A stretch of 32,300 nt of DNA from JBHENN01 sp046262015 (GCA_046262015.1 JBHENN010000124.1:1-32300), one strand, 5' to 3'; positions 1 through 8,864 are shown, counted from the first letter of the stretch. Made by a program: numbers and translations. The notes: a model not told the origin generated them from the letters alone.

Positions 1-229
1 CAACGGTCTCGCCGAGTTGAGGCGATGCTCATGAGGGCTGGCGTACGACTTCCCCGGCCTGCCCCCAACACACTCCCAACATCACTGGCGGATGCAGACG
101 CAAATAGATGTAAGAACCCGTGAGCTCAAAACGGATGGTGACCAGCACTTTTCGGTCTCGTCCTGCGGGGCGCGGCTGCTATGATCACGGGGCCAGTCGG
201 CCACCGATCTTGCTGGAGAGAACCCCCTG
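1..229. other. Non-coding leader at window start
   Basis: No gene is supported here. Short open stretches entering from the left edge in two frames end at TGA (31-33 and 118-120) and could be the tail of an upstream gene, but I recognise nothing in them. The long minus-strand frames over this region read antisense to korA. The right part holds the korA promoter and ribosome binding site. Confidence 0.5.
180..229 (+). promoter_or_regulatory. Probable korA promoter and RBS
   Basis: A TATGAT hexamer at 180-185 matches a sigma-70-type -10 box and would start transcription near 192, giving a leader of about 38 nt. No convincing -35 is seen 17 nt upstream. GGAGAG at 215-220 lies 9 nt before the ATG at 230 and supports that start. 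Confidence 0.55.
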
Positions 230-2098
230 ATGACGTCCCGGATCGCTCCCACCACGACCGGCGACCACCCCCGAGACGAGCGCCAGGAGCTCGAGCGCGT
301 CGTGATCCGCTTCGCCGGCGACTCCGGCGACGGCATGCAGCTCACCGGGGACCGCTTCACGAGCGCGACCGCGGTGTTCGGGAACGATCTGGTCACCATG
401 CCCGACTTCCCGGCGGAGATCCGGGCTCCGGCCGGCACCCTCGCCGGCGTGTCCGCCTTCCAGATCCACTTCTCCGACCGCGACATCCTCACCCCCGGCG
501 ACCAACCGGGCGTGCTCGTCGCGATGAACCCGGCGGCGCTCAAGGCCAACCTCGCCGACCTCGTGCCCGGCGGGTTGCTGATCGTGAACAAGGACTCCTT
601 CGAAGAGCGGAACCTCGAGAAGGTCGGATACCGGAGCAACCCGCTGAGCGACGGCTCCCTGGAGGGCTACCAGGTGTACGAGGTCCCGATGACGTCGATG
701 ACGGTCGCCGCTGTCAAGGACACGGGGGTCAGCAAGAAGGAGGCGGAGCGGTCCAAGAACATGTTCGCCCTCGGGGTCATCTCGTGGATGTACTCGCGCT
801 CGCTCGAGCCCACGATCGGGTGGATAGAGAAGAAGTTCGCCAAGAAGCCTGCGATCGCCCAGGCGAACATCGCGGCGCTGAAGGCGGGCCACGCCTTCGG
901 TGAGACCGCCGAGCTGACCGCCTTCGAGGTCCGCCCCGCGACGCTCGCCCCCGGCACCTACCGACGGGTCACGGGCAACCAGGCACTGGCGTTCGGCCTC
1001 ATCGCGGCCGGCGTCCAATCCCGCCTGCCGCTGTTCCTCGCGTCGTACCCGATAACACCCGCGTCGGACATCCTGCACGAGCTCTCCCGGCACAAGAGCT
1101 TCGGTGTCCGCACCGTCCAGGCCGAGGACGAGATCGCCGCGGCCGGGATGGCCCTGGGAGCCGCGTTCAGCGGGCACCTCGGAGTGACGGCGACGTCAGG
1201 GCCGGGGCTGGACCTCAAGTCCGAGACGCTGGGTCTGGCGATCTCGCTGGAGCTGCCCCTGATCGTCGTCGACATCCAGCGGGGAGGACCGAGCACCGGG
1301 CTGCCGACCAAGACCGAGCAATCCGATCTCCTGCACGCGATGTTCGGACGGCACGGGGAGGCCCCGCTCCCTATCGTCGCCGCGTACTCGCCGCCGTCCT
1401 GCTTCTGGGCTGCGATCGAATCGGCGCGCCTGGCTCTCAAGTACATGACGCCGGTCATCCTCCTCTCGGACGGGTACCTCGGCAACGGCGCCGAGCCGTG
1501 GAGAATCCCCTCTACGGCGAAGCTGCCGGACATCTCGGTGAAGTTCGCGTCCCAGCCGAACGCGGGCGACGACTTCTGGCCGTTCCTGCGCGACGACCAA
1601 ACGCTGGCGCGCCCATGGGCGATCCCGGGCACGCCCGGGCTCGAGCACCGGGTCGGGGGCCTCGAGAAGGCCGACGGGACGGGCAACATCTCCTACGACC
1701 CCGATAACCACCACCTCATGACGCTGCTCCGACAGGCCAAGATCAGGGCGATCGAAGAGGACATCGAGCCGCTCGAGTTCGACGCCGACGACGACGCCAA
1801 AGTGCTCATCCTCGGCTGGGGGTCCACCTACGGCGCGATCGGCGCGGCCACCCGGCGCCTGCGCGCCCGCGGCAAGTGCGTGGCGCGCGCACACCTGAAG
1901 CACCTCAACCCGTTCCCCAAGAACACGCGCTCGGTCCTGGAACGCTTCGACAAGGTCGTGATCCCCGAGATGAACATGGGCCAGCTCTCCCGGCTGGTGC
2001 GCTCCGAGTTCCTCATCGACACGGTCTCGATGAACAAGGTGAAAGGGCTTCCGTTCCGGGCCGCGGAGATCGAAGAGAAGCTGCTGGAGCTCGTCTGA
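230..2098 (+). CDS. korA: 2-oxoacid:ferredoxin oxidoreductase, fused gamma-alpha subunit (KorA)
   Basis: This 622-residue protein joins a gamma domain (about residues 22-215, opening with FAGDSGDGMQLTG) to an alpha domain that begins near residue 245 and contains YPITPASD and TSGPGLDLKSE, followed by a C-terminal part. The gamma-alpha order and length match actinobacterial KorA. With KorB it would oxidatively decarboxylate a 2-oxoacid, probably 2-oxoglutarate, to the acyl-CoA while reducing ferredoxin in the cytoplasm. Substrate choice is inferred from the family. GGAGAG precedes the ATG at good spacing. The stop overlaps the first possible korB start (TGATG), so the two subunits are probably translationally coupled. 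No ferredoxin domain is fused. Confidence 0.93.
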   Translation: MTSRIAPTTTGDHPRDERQELERVVIRFAGDSGDGMQLTGDRFTSATAVFGNDLVTMPDFPAEIRAPAGTLAGVSAFQIHFSDRDILTPGDQPGVLVAMNPAALKANLADLVPGGLLIVNKDSFEERNLEKVGYRSNPLSDGSLEGYQVYEVPMTSMTVAAVKDTGVSKKEAERSKNMFALGVISWMYSRSLEPTIGWIEKKFAKKPAIAQANIAALKAGHAFGETAELTAFEVRPATLAPGTYRRVTGNQALAFGLIAAGVQSRLPLFLASYPITPASDILHELSRHKSFGVRTVQAEDEIAAAGMALGAAFSGHLGVTATSGPGLDLKSETLGLAISLELPLIVVDIQRGGPSTGLPTKTEQSDLLHAMFGRHGEAPLPIVAAYSPPSCFWAAIESARLALKYMTPVILLSDGYLGNGAEPWRIPSTAKLPDISVKFASQPNAGDDFWPFLRDDQTLARPWAIPGTPGLEHRVGGLEKADGTGNISYDPDNHHLMTLLRQAKIRAIEEDIEPLEFDADDDAKVLILGWGSTYGAIGAATRRLRARGKCVARAHLKHLNPFPKNTRSVLERFDKVVIPEMNMGQLSRLVRSEFLIDTVSMNKVKGLPFRAAEIEEKLLELV

Positions 2099-2109
2099 TG
2101 GAGGGGGGC

Positions 2110-3189
<1,080 letters not shown>

Positions 3190-3196
3190 GAGCGGG

Positions 3197-3502
3197 ATGA
3201 TGGCCGACTCCGGACCCGGCGGCGAGACCGCCAACGCACGCGACCTGGACACCTCGTACGAGGACAAGGTCGAGCGCCTGGCGCGCAAGCTGCTGTACGG
3301 CGGCGACGGGAATCAGGAAGGGGCCAACGACATCGAGACGGCACGCCGCCAGGCGCGCCGGATGCTCGAGGAATCCGAAGCTCGGACGCAGCAAGCGACC
3401 GGGCTGCATCCGGAGGACGACGGGGTCATCCGCAGGTCGTCCAGCGAGACCGCATCGAGCGGCGACACGGGCGGGACGCGCCGCGTGTCCGAGGGCGAGT
3501 AG
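3197..3502 (+). CDS. Small hydrophilic protein in the kor operon, function unknown
   Basis: This 101-residue protein begins 7 nt after korB. It is strongly charged and has no membrane segment or cysteine. Residues about 18-65 look helical (YEDKVERLARKLLYGG, then ETARRQARRMLEESEARTQ) and the C terminus is Ser/Gly/Glu-rich and probably disordered. A second ATG follows directly at 3200. I do not recognise the family. Position suggests co-expression with the oxidoreductase, but no role can be read from the sequence. Shadow frames are unlikely here because the ORF continues the operon spacing and ends just before the next gene. Confidence 0.6.
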   Translation: MMADSGPGGETANARDLDTSYEDKVERLARKLLYGGDGNQEGANDIETARRQARRMLEESEARTQQATGLHPEDDGVIRRSSSETASSGDTGGTRRVSEGE

Positions 3503-3542
3503 ATCCCCGCACGCGTTCCAGGCGCCGACCCAGGGTGAGGCC

Positions 3543-5177
3543 GTGACCGAGCACGGTCATGGGGGGCGCGCCGCATCGCGCGCGCTTCAGAGCCTGGGCG
3601 TCTCGCACCTGTTCACGCTCAGCGGCGGGCACATCTTCCCCATCTACGACGGCTGCAAGGCCGACGGCATCCGCGTGGTGGACGTCCGCCACGAGCAAAG
3701 CGCCGGCTTCGCCGCGGAGGGGTGGGCGCGCCTCACGCGCTCGGTGGGGGTGTGCGCGGTCACGGCCGGCCCGGGCGTTACGAACCTGATGAGCTCCCTT
3801 GCGCAGGCTGGGGCTAACGGCGCGCCGGTGCTCGCGCTGGCGGGACGCGCGCCGGCGTTCAGATGGGGCCAGGGCTCGTTGCAGGAGATCGATCACGTGC
3901 CGTTCGTCGACCCGCTCGCTCCGGCGCGCACCGTGGGCTCCGCCCGGGACGTGCCCGCTGCCGTCGTGGACGCCGCGGGGCGCGCTCGCTCCCGGCCACG
4001 GGGGCCGGTCTTCCTCGACTTCCCCCTGGACGTCATGTACGGACTGGACGACTTCGAGGTCCCGCCGCCGGGTGCCGGGTCAAAGAGGGGGCCGGCACCG
4101 CACGCGGGTTCGGCGGATGGCGACATCGACCGGGTCGCCGAGCTGATCGAGAACTCGGAGCGACCGGTGCTGGTGGCCGGGTCCAACGTCTGGTTGGACC
4201 GCGCCGAGGACCGGCTGGCGACCCTGGTCGAGGCCGCCGGGATCCCCATGTACATGAACGGCCAGGGGCGCGGGTGCCTGCCCGCCGACCACCCTCTGGC
4301 GTTCGCGCGGAGCCGGTCGGCCGCGATGACCGCTGCTGATCTGGTGATCGTGGCCGGCGCGCCGCTCGACTTCCGGCTGGGTTTCGGCCAGGGGTTCGCG
4401 AGCGGCGCGCGCGTGGTGCACATGAACGCGGGACCTCCTCCCCGTCACGTCGAGCTCGCGTGCCCGCACGTGGCCGACCCGCTGGACCTGGTCTTCGGGG
4501 GCATCGCCGACGGCCTGCGACGCGCTCCCGACACCTCGGCGTGGCGCGCGCACCTGCGCACGGTCGAGGACTCCAAGCGCGCGGCCGCCCAGGCGGACCT
4601 CGCCTCGACGCAGGTCCCGATCCATCCGCTGCGCGTCTACGGCGAGCTTGCCCGGGTGCTCGAGCGCGACGCGATCGTCATCGGGGACGGTGGCGACTTC
4701 GTGTCCTTCGCCGGGCGAGAGGTTGCGTCGTACGTGCCGGGGGCGTGGCTGGATCCGGGGCCCTTTGGCTGTCTCGGCTGCGGGCCGGGCTACGCACTGG
4801 CCGCGCGGCTCGCGCATCCGGACCGGCAGGTCGTCCTGCTGCTCGGGGACGGAGCGTTGGGGTTCTCACTGGCCGAGCTCGAGACGATGGTGCGACTCGA
4901 CCTTCCCGTCACCTGCGTCGTCGGGAACAACGGGATCTGGGGTCTCGAGAAGCACCCCATGCGCGCGCTGTACGGCTACGACATGGCCGCCGACCTCCAG
5001 CCGGGGTTGCGCTACGACCAGGTCATGGAGGCTTTCGGAGGTAACGGCGCGCTCGTAGCGGATCCCGATGCGGTGGGGCCGGCGCTCCGGCGCGCCCTCG
5101 ACTCGGGCGTGCCGTCACTCGTCAACGTGGTAACCGACCCGGAGGTCGCCTACCCGCGCGCCTCCACCCTCGCGTGA
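3543..5177 (+). CDS. Thiamine diphosphate-dependent enzyme, acetolactate synthase / 2-hydroxyacyl-CoA lyase-like
   Basis: The 544-residue protein has the three-domain layout of ThDP decarboxylases and lyases: an N-terminal Pyr domain with LFTLSGGHIFPIYDG and the catalytic-Glu segment VRHEQSAGFAAEGWAR, a central domain (about 185-320), and a C-terminal PP domain with the cofactor motif LLGDGALGFSLAELETMV followed by VVGNNGIWGLEK. These fix the cofactor but not the substrate; acetolactate synthase, oxalyl-CoA decarboxylase or 2-hydroxyacyl-CoA lyase chemistry are all possible. No regulatory small subunit (IlvN) follows, which argues against a normal branched-chain acetolactate synthase. The start is GTG after GGTGAGG (3534-3540). 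It follows the kor genes on the same strand after a 40-nt gap. Confidence 0.85.
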   Translation: MTEHGHGGRAASRALQSLGVSHLFTLSGGHIFPIYDGCKADGIRVVDVRHEQSAGFAAEGWARLTRSVGVCAVTAGPGVTNLMSSLAQAGANGAPVLALAGRAPAFRWGQGSLQEIDHVPFVDPLAPARTVGSARDVPAAVVDAAGRARSRPRGPVFLDFPLDVMYGLDDFEVPPPGAGSKRGPAPHAGSADGDIDRVAELIENSERPVLVAGSNVWLDRAEDRLATLVEAAGIPMYMNGQGRGCLPADHPLAFARSRSAAMTAADLVIVAGAPLDFRLGFGQGFASGARVVHMNAGPPPRHVELACPHVADPLDLVFGGIADGLRRAPDTSAWRAHLRTVEDSKRAAAQADLASTQVPIHPLRVYGELARVLERDAIVIGDGGDFVSFAGREVASYVPGAWLDPGPFGCLGCGPGYALAARLAHPDRQVVLLLGDGALGFSLAELETMVRLDLPVTCVVGNNGIWGLEKHPMRALYGYDMAADLQPGLRYDQVMEAFGGNGALVADPDAVGPALRRALDSGVPSLVNVVTDPEVAYPRASTLA

Positions 5178-5259
5178 CCGCGCCCGCGTCCGCCGCGGCG
5201 GCGGTGGCTCCCGGCCTGCACGTCGGAGAGCTCCAGCTCGCCTCGACGACGTCACGCTG

Positions 5260-5460
5260 ATGCCGGGCCACGAGCTGTGGCACGTGCTCGTCCTCGTCGT
5301 CGTCCTGCTCGGCGTGGCGGGGGCGGCTCTGGCGGTCCTGGCGCCCGTCCTCTTCGACGAGCCCTCGGGAGGGGCCCCGCGATCCCGCCGGCGAGCCGCC
5401 CTGGGCGGTCTGGCCGCCGCGATCGGGGCGGTGACCGCGGAATGGCTGTGGGTCCACTAA
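5260..5460 (+). CDS. Small two-helix membrane protein, unknown
   Basis: The 66-residue product has one clear transmembrane helix (about 8-30, HVLVLVVVLLGVAGAALAVL), a short Arg/Pro-rich loop (about 35-47) and a second weaker hydrophobic stretch ending in AEWLWVH. No ribosome binding site stands before the ATG, so the start is uncertain. It fills the gap between the ThDP enzyme and the HesB promoter and no other frame there is more plausible. I do not recognise a family. Confidence 0.45.
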   Translation: MPGHELWHVLVLVVVLLGVAGAALAVLAPVLFDEPSGGAPRSRRRAALGGLAAAIGAVTAEWLWVH

Positions 5461-5463
5461 GTG

Positions 5464-5527
5464 TTGACTACAATGACCATCTAGCCCACGTGGGCCTACC
5501 GCGTCGGCCGACAAGGAGGAACCGACC
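5464..5527 (+). promoter_or_regulatory. Promoter, palindrome and RBS of the HesB-type gene
   Basis: TACAAT at 5469-5474 is a good -10 box and puts the transcription start near 5481. Just downstream, GCCCACGTGGGC at 5484-5495 is a perfect 12-bp palindrome lying over the start of the transcript, a position expected for a repressor site or a short 5' hairpin. AAGGAGGA at 5513-5520 is a strong ribosome binding site for the GTG at 5528. Confidence 0.6.
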
Positions 5528-5908
5528 GTGGCGATGACCGAAGAGAAGACCGAGCTGGCTCCCATCACGATCAGCGCGACCGCCGCCTCCAAGGTGAAGG
5601 AGCTGCTCGAGCGTGAGGTCGAGGCCTCGCCGGAGGAGCACGTCGACAAGGAGTACGCCCTGCGGGTCGCGGTCCAGCCCGGCGGCTGCGCCGGCCTGCG
5701 CTACGCCCTCTACTTCGACGACCGCCAGCTCGACGGCGATGTCGTGGTCGGCTTCGAAGGCATGCAGGTCAGGGTCGACAAGATGAGCGCTCCCTATCTC
5801 CAGGGCGCGGAGATCGACTATCTCGACGGGCTCCAGCAGTCGGGCTTCACGATCAACAACCCCAACGCCAAGGGGACCTGCGCGTGCGGGGACTCCGCCC
5901 AGTTCTGA
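5528..5908 (+). CDS. A-type iron-sulfur carrier, HesB/IscA/ErpA family
   Basis: This 126-residue protein is an A-type carrier that receives Fe-S clusters from a scaffold and passes them to apo-enzymes. The three conserved cysteines are present: C54 in PGGCAGLRY, and C118 and C120 in the C-terminal GTCACGDSAQF. The fold region runs from about residue 12 to the end. GTG at 5528 is preferred over the ATG two codons later because AAGGAGGA sits 7 nt before it. The gene is followed by a terminator-like hairpin, so it appears monocistronic. The neighbouring ferredoxin-dependent kor genes and possibly a later sulfur-relay gene are natural users of Fe-S assembly, but this is context only. ErpA and IscA cannot be told apart here. 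Confidence 0.9.
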   Translation: MAMTEEKTELAPITISATAASKVKELLEREVEASPEEHVDKEYALRVAVQPGGCAGLRYALYFDDRQLDGDVVVGFEGMQVRVDKMSAPYLQGAEIDYLDGLQQSGFTINNPNAKGTCACGDSAQF

Positions 5909-5931
5909 CCCACCCTCCTAGCGCGTCTCCC

Positions 5932-5960
5932 AGGGCCGCTACTTAGGAGCGGCCCTCTTC
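5932..5960 (+). terminator. Terminator-like hairpin after the HesB-type gene
   Basis: AGGGCCGCT (5932-5940) and AGCGGCCCT (5948-5956) form a perfect 9-bp stem with loop ACTTAGG, followed by only CTTC rather than a real T tract. It begins 23 nt after the stop codon and before the next promoter. Confidence 0.6.
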
Positions 5961-5985
5961 ACGGGGGGCCGGGGGGCCGACGGAC

Positions 5986-5991
5986 TATGAT
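5986..5991 (+). promoter_or_regulatory. -10 box for the riboswitch transcript
   Basis: TATGAT lies immediately before the SAM-I aptamer, placing the transcription start near 5998. The -35 region is not recognisable. The nearness of the start means the 5' strand of aptamer helix P1 would be at the very 5' end of the RNA. Confidence 0.5.
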
Positions 5992-5994
5992 GGC

Positions 5995-6104
5995 CTCGCT
6001 CATGAAGAGCGGGGGAGGGACCGGCCCGTAGATCCCGCCGCAACCACCGGCTCGCCGGCAGGTGCGAATCCCGGATGGATGAGCCGGATCGTCTCACCGA
6101 GCCT
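5995..6104 (+). promoter_or_regulatory. SAM-I (S-box) riboswitch aptamer
   Basis: The core matches the SAM-I family: AGAGC, then the P2 5' strand GCGGG (6009-6013), GGAGGGA (6014-6020), GGCCC (6023-6027), the P2 3' strand CCCGC (6034-6038) and GCAACC (6040-6045). A small P3 hairpin CCGG-CTCG-CCGG (6047-6058) is followed by GGTGCGAATCC, the conserved segment after P3. CTCG at 5995-5998 can pair with CGAG at 6098-6101 as part of P1. It lies before methionine synthase-like genes, the usual target. In the known family, SAM binding stabilises P1 and lets the downstream terminator form. I did not work out the antiterminator. Confidence 0.9.
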
Positions 6105-6106
6105 GG

Positions 6107-6137
6107 CCTCTCCCGTCCGGGAGAGGTTTTCTCGTTT
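6107..6137 (+). terminator. Intrinsic terminator of the SAM-I riboswitch
   Basis: CCTCTCCC (6107-6114) and GGGAGAGG (6119-6126) form a perfect 8-bp stem with a GTCC loop, followed by TTTTCTCGTTT. This is the best factor-independent terminator in the window and lies between the aptamer and the ATG at 6155, as expected of an expression platform working by attenuation. Confidence 0.9.
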
Positions 6138-6154
6138 CTGGAACAGGAGGTTCG

Positions 6155-7129
6155 ATGAGGATCGAGACCACCGTCGTCGGGTCCTACCCGAAGCCGCCGG
6201 ACGAGGGTGATCCCTTCGTCCTGCGCAAGACCCTGCACGCCGTCCACAAGGGCGAAGCGACCGAAGCGGACGTGGAGTCGGCTCAGGGCGAGCTCGTCCG
6301 CACCGTGATCGCGGAGCAGGAGCGAGCCGGCATCGACATCGTCACCGACGGACACGGGCGCTGGGACGACCTCTTGACGCCGTTCGCTCGCACCCTCGAA
6401 GGTTTCGAGATAGGCGGCCTGCTCCGGTGGTTCGACAACAACGTCTACTACCGACGCCCGATCTGCGTCGGGCCGGTCGGATGGAAAGGCCCTGCGACCA
6501 TCGGGGAGTTCCGGTTCGCGCAGTCGGTTGCGACCGGGCCCGTCAAGGCGGTGATCCCGGGCCCCGTGACCTTCGCTCACCTCTCGGTCGACGAGCACTA
6601 CGGCGACCATCCGGGATTCGTGCTGGCGCTCGCGGGTGTGCTCGCGCGCGAGGCGGTCGAGTTGGAGCGGGCCGGCGCTCGTTTCATCCAGATCGACGAG
6701 CCCGCCCTCCTGGACGCGCCCGAGGACCTCGCGCTCGCCCGCGACGCGATAGCCGTCGTCACCGGCGAGCTGACCCAGGCCGAGACGACCCTGGGCACCT
6801 ACTTCGGCGACGCCAAGCGGTTGGGGACGGAGTTGTTCGAGCTGCCGGTCGATGTATTCGCCTTCGACCTCGTTTCGGGACCCGAGAGCGCCCTCTTGCT
6901 CGATCACGCCCCGGCGGGCAAGAAGATCCAGGCCGGCGTCGTCGATGCGCGCAACACGAGGCTCGAGCCACTGGACGACCTGGTGCGTCAGATCTCCGAC
7001 CTCGCCGAGCGGGTCGGGCCGGACCGCCTCCGCGTGAGCCCGTCGTGCGGGCTCGAGTTCCTCCCCCGCGAGAAAGCCCGCGCCAAGCTGCACCGGCTCG
7101 TGGACGCGGCGCAGAAGGTGAGCGCGTGA
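6155..7129 (+). CDS. MetE-like protein 1 (N-domain-like half of a split methionine synthase system)
   Basis: The 324-residue protein belongs to the cobalamin-independent methionine synthase/UROD-like barrel family. It carries TTVVGSYPKP at the N terminus, VIPGPVTFAHLS (about 133-144), FIQIDEPALLD (about 177-187), TTLGTYFGD (211-219), GVVDARN (261-267) and SPSCGLEFLP (295-304). The last three resemble the N-terminal, non-catalytic barrel of full-length MetE more than the catalytic one: at 211-219 the zinc ligands His-x-Cys are absent. A strong AGGAGG (6145-6150) precedes the ATG. It is the first gene behind the SAM-I riboswitch and overlaps the next gene by one base (TGATG), so the two products are probably made together and may form a complex. 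Confidence 0.8.
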   Translation: MRIETTVVGSYPKPPDEGDPFVLRKTLHAVHKGEATEADVESAQGELVRTVIAEQERAGIDIVTDGHGRWDDLLTPFARTLEGFEIGGLLRWFDNNVYYRRPICVGPVGWKGPATIGEFRFAQSVATGPVKAVIPGPVTFAHLSVDEHYGDHPGFVLALAGVLAREAVELERAGARFIQIDEPALLDAPEDLALARDAIAVVTGELTQAETTLGTYFGDAKRLGTELFELPVDVFAFDLVSGPESALLLDHAPAGKKIQAGVVDARNTRLEPLDDLVRQISDLAERVGPDRLRVSPSCGLEFLPREKARAKLHRLVDAAQKVSA

Positions 7130-8112
7130 TGGGTGAGATAGACCTGGCCGGCAAGGGCCTGTGGACGACCTCGGTCGGCAGCATGCCGAAGCCCGACTAC
7201 CTGCTGCAGGCGCGTGGACGGGCGGCGCGCAAGGAGATAGAGCGTGACGAGCTGCGTGCGCTGGAGGAGAGGGCCACGCGCGAGTGGATCGAGTTCCAGA
7301 CCTCGATCGACACCGATCTGGTCGTGGACGGTGAGCAGTACCGAGGCGACATGGTTGCTTACTTCGCCGAGGAGCTTGTAGGCCTCGAGATCGGCGGTCT
7401 GGTCCGCTCTTACGGCAACCGCTACTACCGCAAGCCCATAGCGACCGGTCCGGTAGGCCGCGACCACCCGATCACCGTCGATTGGTGGCGTTTCGCCCAG
7501 TCGCTGACCGACAAGCCGGTGAAGGGCATGCTCACCGGGCCCTACACGATCTGCGATTGGTCCTTCAACGAGCACTACGGAACGCGCCGCGACTTCGTGC
7601 TCGACCTGGCGCGGGTCGTCCGCGACGAGGCGCTGGACCTGGAACGCGCCGGAGCGCGCTATATCCAGATCGACGAGCCCGCGGCGTCCACACGGATGGA
7701 CGAGCTGGATCTCGTGATTGAGGCGATGCAGATCGTTACCGAGCCTCTGACCGCTCACACGATCACCCACATCTGCTATGGCGACTTCCATCGGGCGTAT
7801 CCCAAGATGCTCCAGATCCCGGTCGACCAGATCGACCTGGAGTTCGCCAACTCCGAGTACTCACTCCTCGACGAGTTCTCGGACGACCCCTTCACCAAGG
7901 TGATCGGCCTGGGCGTCGTCGACGTGCACTCCCACGTCCTGGAGCCGGTCGAGGACATCGTCGATGGGATCCGGCGTTCGCTCAAGCAGATCCCGCCGGA
8001 CCGGATGTTCGTCGACCCGGACTGCGGCCTCAAGACACGCAGCGTCGACGAGGCCAAGGCCAAGCTGAGGAACATCAAGAAGGCCGTCGACATCGTCCGA
8101 GCCGAGCTCTGA
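7129..8112 (+). CDS. MetE-like protein 2 (catalytic-domain methionine synthase)
   Basis: This 327-residue protein matches the catalytic C-terminal barrel of cobalamin-independent methionine synthase. The zinc ligands align with those of MetE: H214 and C216 in ITHICYGDF, E238 in IDLEFANSEY, and C299 in VDPDCGLKTR. YIQIDEPAAS (178-187) is also conserved. It should transfer a methyl group to homocysteine or a related thiol; the donor (methyltetrahydrofolate or a methyl-corrinoid) cannot be read from the sequence. At about 330 residues it is less than half of standard MetE (about 750). The start overlaps the stop of the preceding gene. SAM-I control implies that it is made when SAM is low. Confidence 0.85.
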   Translation: MGEIDLAGKGLWTTSVGSMPKPDYLLQARGRAARKEIERDELRALEERATREWIEFQTSIDTDLVVDGEQYRGDMVAYFAEELVGLEIGGLVRSYGNRYYRKPIATGPVGRDHPITVDWWRFAQSLTDKPVKGMLTGPYTICDWSFNEHYGTRRDFVLDLARVVRDEALDLERAGARYIQIDEPAASTRMDELDLVIEAMQIVTEPLTAHTITHICYGDFHRAYPKMLQIPVDQIDLEFANSEYSLLDEFSDDPFTKVIGLGVVDVHSHVLEPVEDIVDGIRRSLKQIPPDRMFVDPDCGLKTRSVDEAKAKLRNIKKAVDIVRAEL

Positions 8113-8149
8113 CGGGCCACCGATCGCGCGACCAGGGAGGAAGGCCACG

Positions 8150-8443
8150 ATGAAGATCCAGGCGACGTGCAACACGTGCGATAGGGCGTTCATCCTCTCG
8201 CAGATAGGGCCCGACTCGGACGCCCCGGGCCGCTGCCCCTTCTGCGGCGCTCACTTCGCGCGTCACTACACCACGGTCCTCGTCGACACGGTGGGGGCCG
8301 CAGAGAGGGCAGCGTCCGCGTTCGTGGACGCTCTCGGACGGCTGCAGGGGATCGATACCGGATTCGAGATCGACGTCGAGGACCTCCTCAGGTCGATGAA
8401 CGAGCAGGTTCGAGGTAACGACATGCAGCGCGCGGCCCGGTGA
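8150..8443 (+). CDS. Small zinc-ribbon protein in the methionine operon
   Basis: This 97-residue protein starts 37 nt after the MetE-like pair and has a clear AGGGAGGAAGG ribosome binding site. An N-terminal zinc ribbon is formed by C7/C10 (TCNTC) and C29/C32 (CPFCG). The remainder (about 45-90) looks like two acidic helices. No family is recognised. Its position suggests co-transcription under the SAM-I riboswitch, but a link to methionine metabolism is only inferred. A possible role is a zinc-binding adaptor or regulator. Confidence 0.7.
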   Translation: MKIQATCNTCDRAFILSQIGPDSDAPGRCPFCGAHFARHYTTVLVDTVGAAERAASAFVDALGRLQGIDTGFEIDVEDLLRSMNEQVRGNDMQRAAR

Positions 8444-8479
8444 TCCCGGGCGCACCACCTGGTCGACGCGTATTCTGAC

Positions 8480-8851
8480 GTGCCCCCCCGTACCCTCCTG
8501 GTCGTCACCGAGGACGAGGCGATCTCCCAGGCTGCGCGGTTCGGATTCCCGTCCGACACCCAGGTGGTCGTCATGCCGGATGCCGGCGCCGCGTCGGAGT
8601 GGATGAAGCACTCCATACCTGCGGCCGTCGTGGCGGAGATCCGAACGGGCAACGAGGGTGGGTTCGCCCTCGGTAAGGACATGCGCGCGGACGAGAGGCT
8701 GGCGCGCGTCCCCCTGGTGATGATCGTGGAACGCATGCAGGACCTGTGGCTCGCCCGTCAGGCCGGTGCCGACCTGTGCCTTCGGAAGCCGCTGGGGATG
8801 GGCGATCTCGTGGCGCGGACGCTCGAAGTGGCGGAGTCCGGCGCGAAGTAG
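8480..8851 (+). CDS. Degenerate response-regulator receiver-like protein
   Basis: The 123-residue protein looks like a stand-alone CheY-like receiver with altered chemistry. TLLVVTEDEAI keeps the acidic pair region of strand 1, and K103 in LRKPLG matches the conserved lysine. The phospho-acceptor position reads VVAEIR, with Glu (E53) in place of the usual Asp, and the usual Thr/Ser after strand 4 is missing (LVMIVERMQ). It is therefore probably not phosphorylated normally and may act as a constitutive signal or scaffold. There is no output domain. The GTG start lies only 3 nt after TATTCT, too close for a leaderless -10, so the promoter is unclear. Confidence 0.65.
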   Translation: MPPRTLLVVTEDEAISQAARFGFPSDTQVVVMPDAGAASEWMKHSIPAAVVAEIRTGNEGGFALGKDMRADERLARVPLVMIVERMQDLWLARQAGADLCLRKPLGMGDLVARTLEVAESGAK

Positions 8852-8864
8852 CAGGTCAGGGCCA

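Noticed and set aside
1..120. Tail of an upstream gene or a tRNA/attachment site
   Set aside because: No cloverleaf, no conserved protein tail and no repeat that recurs elsewhere in the window could be identified.
185..1177. Long minus-strand open frames opposite korA (and similar long antisense frames opposite most genes)
   Set aside because: High GC creates long open antisense frames; their products are Arg/Gly/Pro-rich with no recognisable motifs, while the + strand has complete enzyme domains.
5174..5260. Short reading frame from GTG 5174
   Set aside because: Only 28 codons, overlapping the end of the ThDP enzyme, with no ribosome binding site and low-complexity Ala-rich content.
8471..8482. 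TATTCT as leaderless -10 box for the receiver-like gene
   Set aside because: Only 3 nt separate it from the GTG, too short for transcription to begin at or before the start codon.
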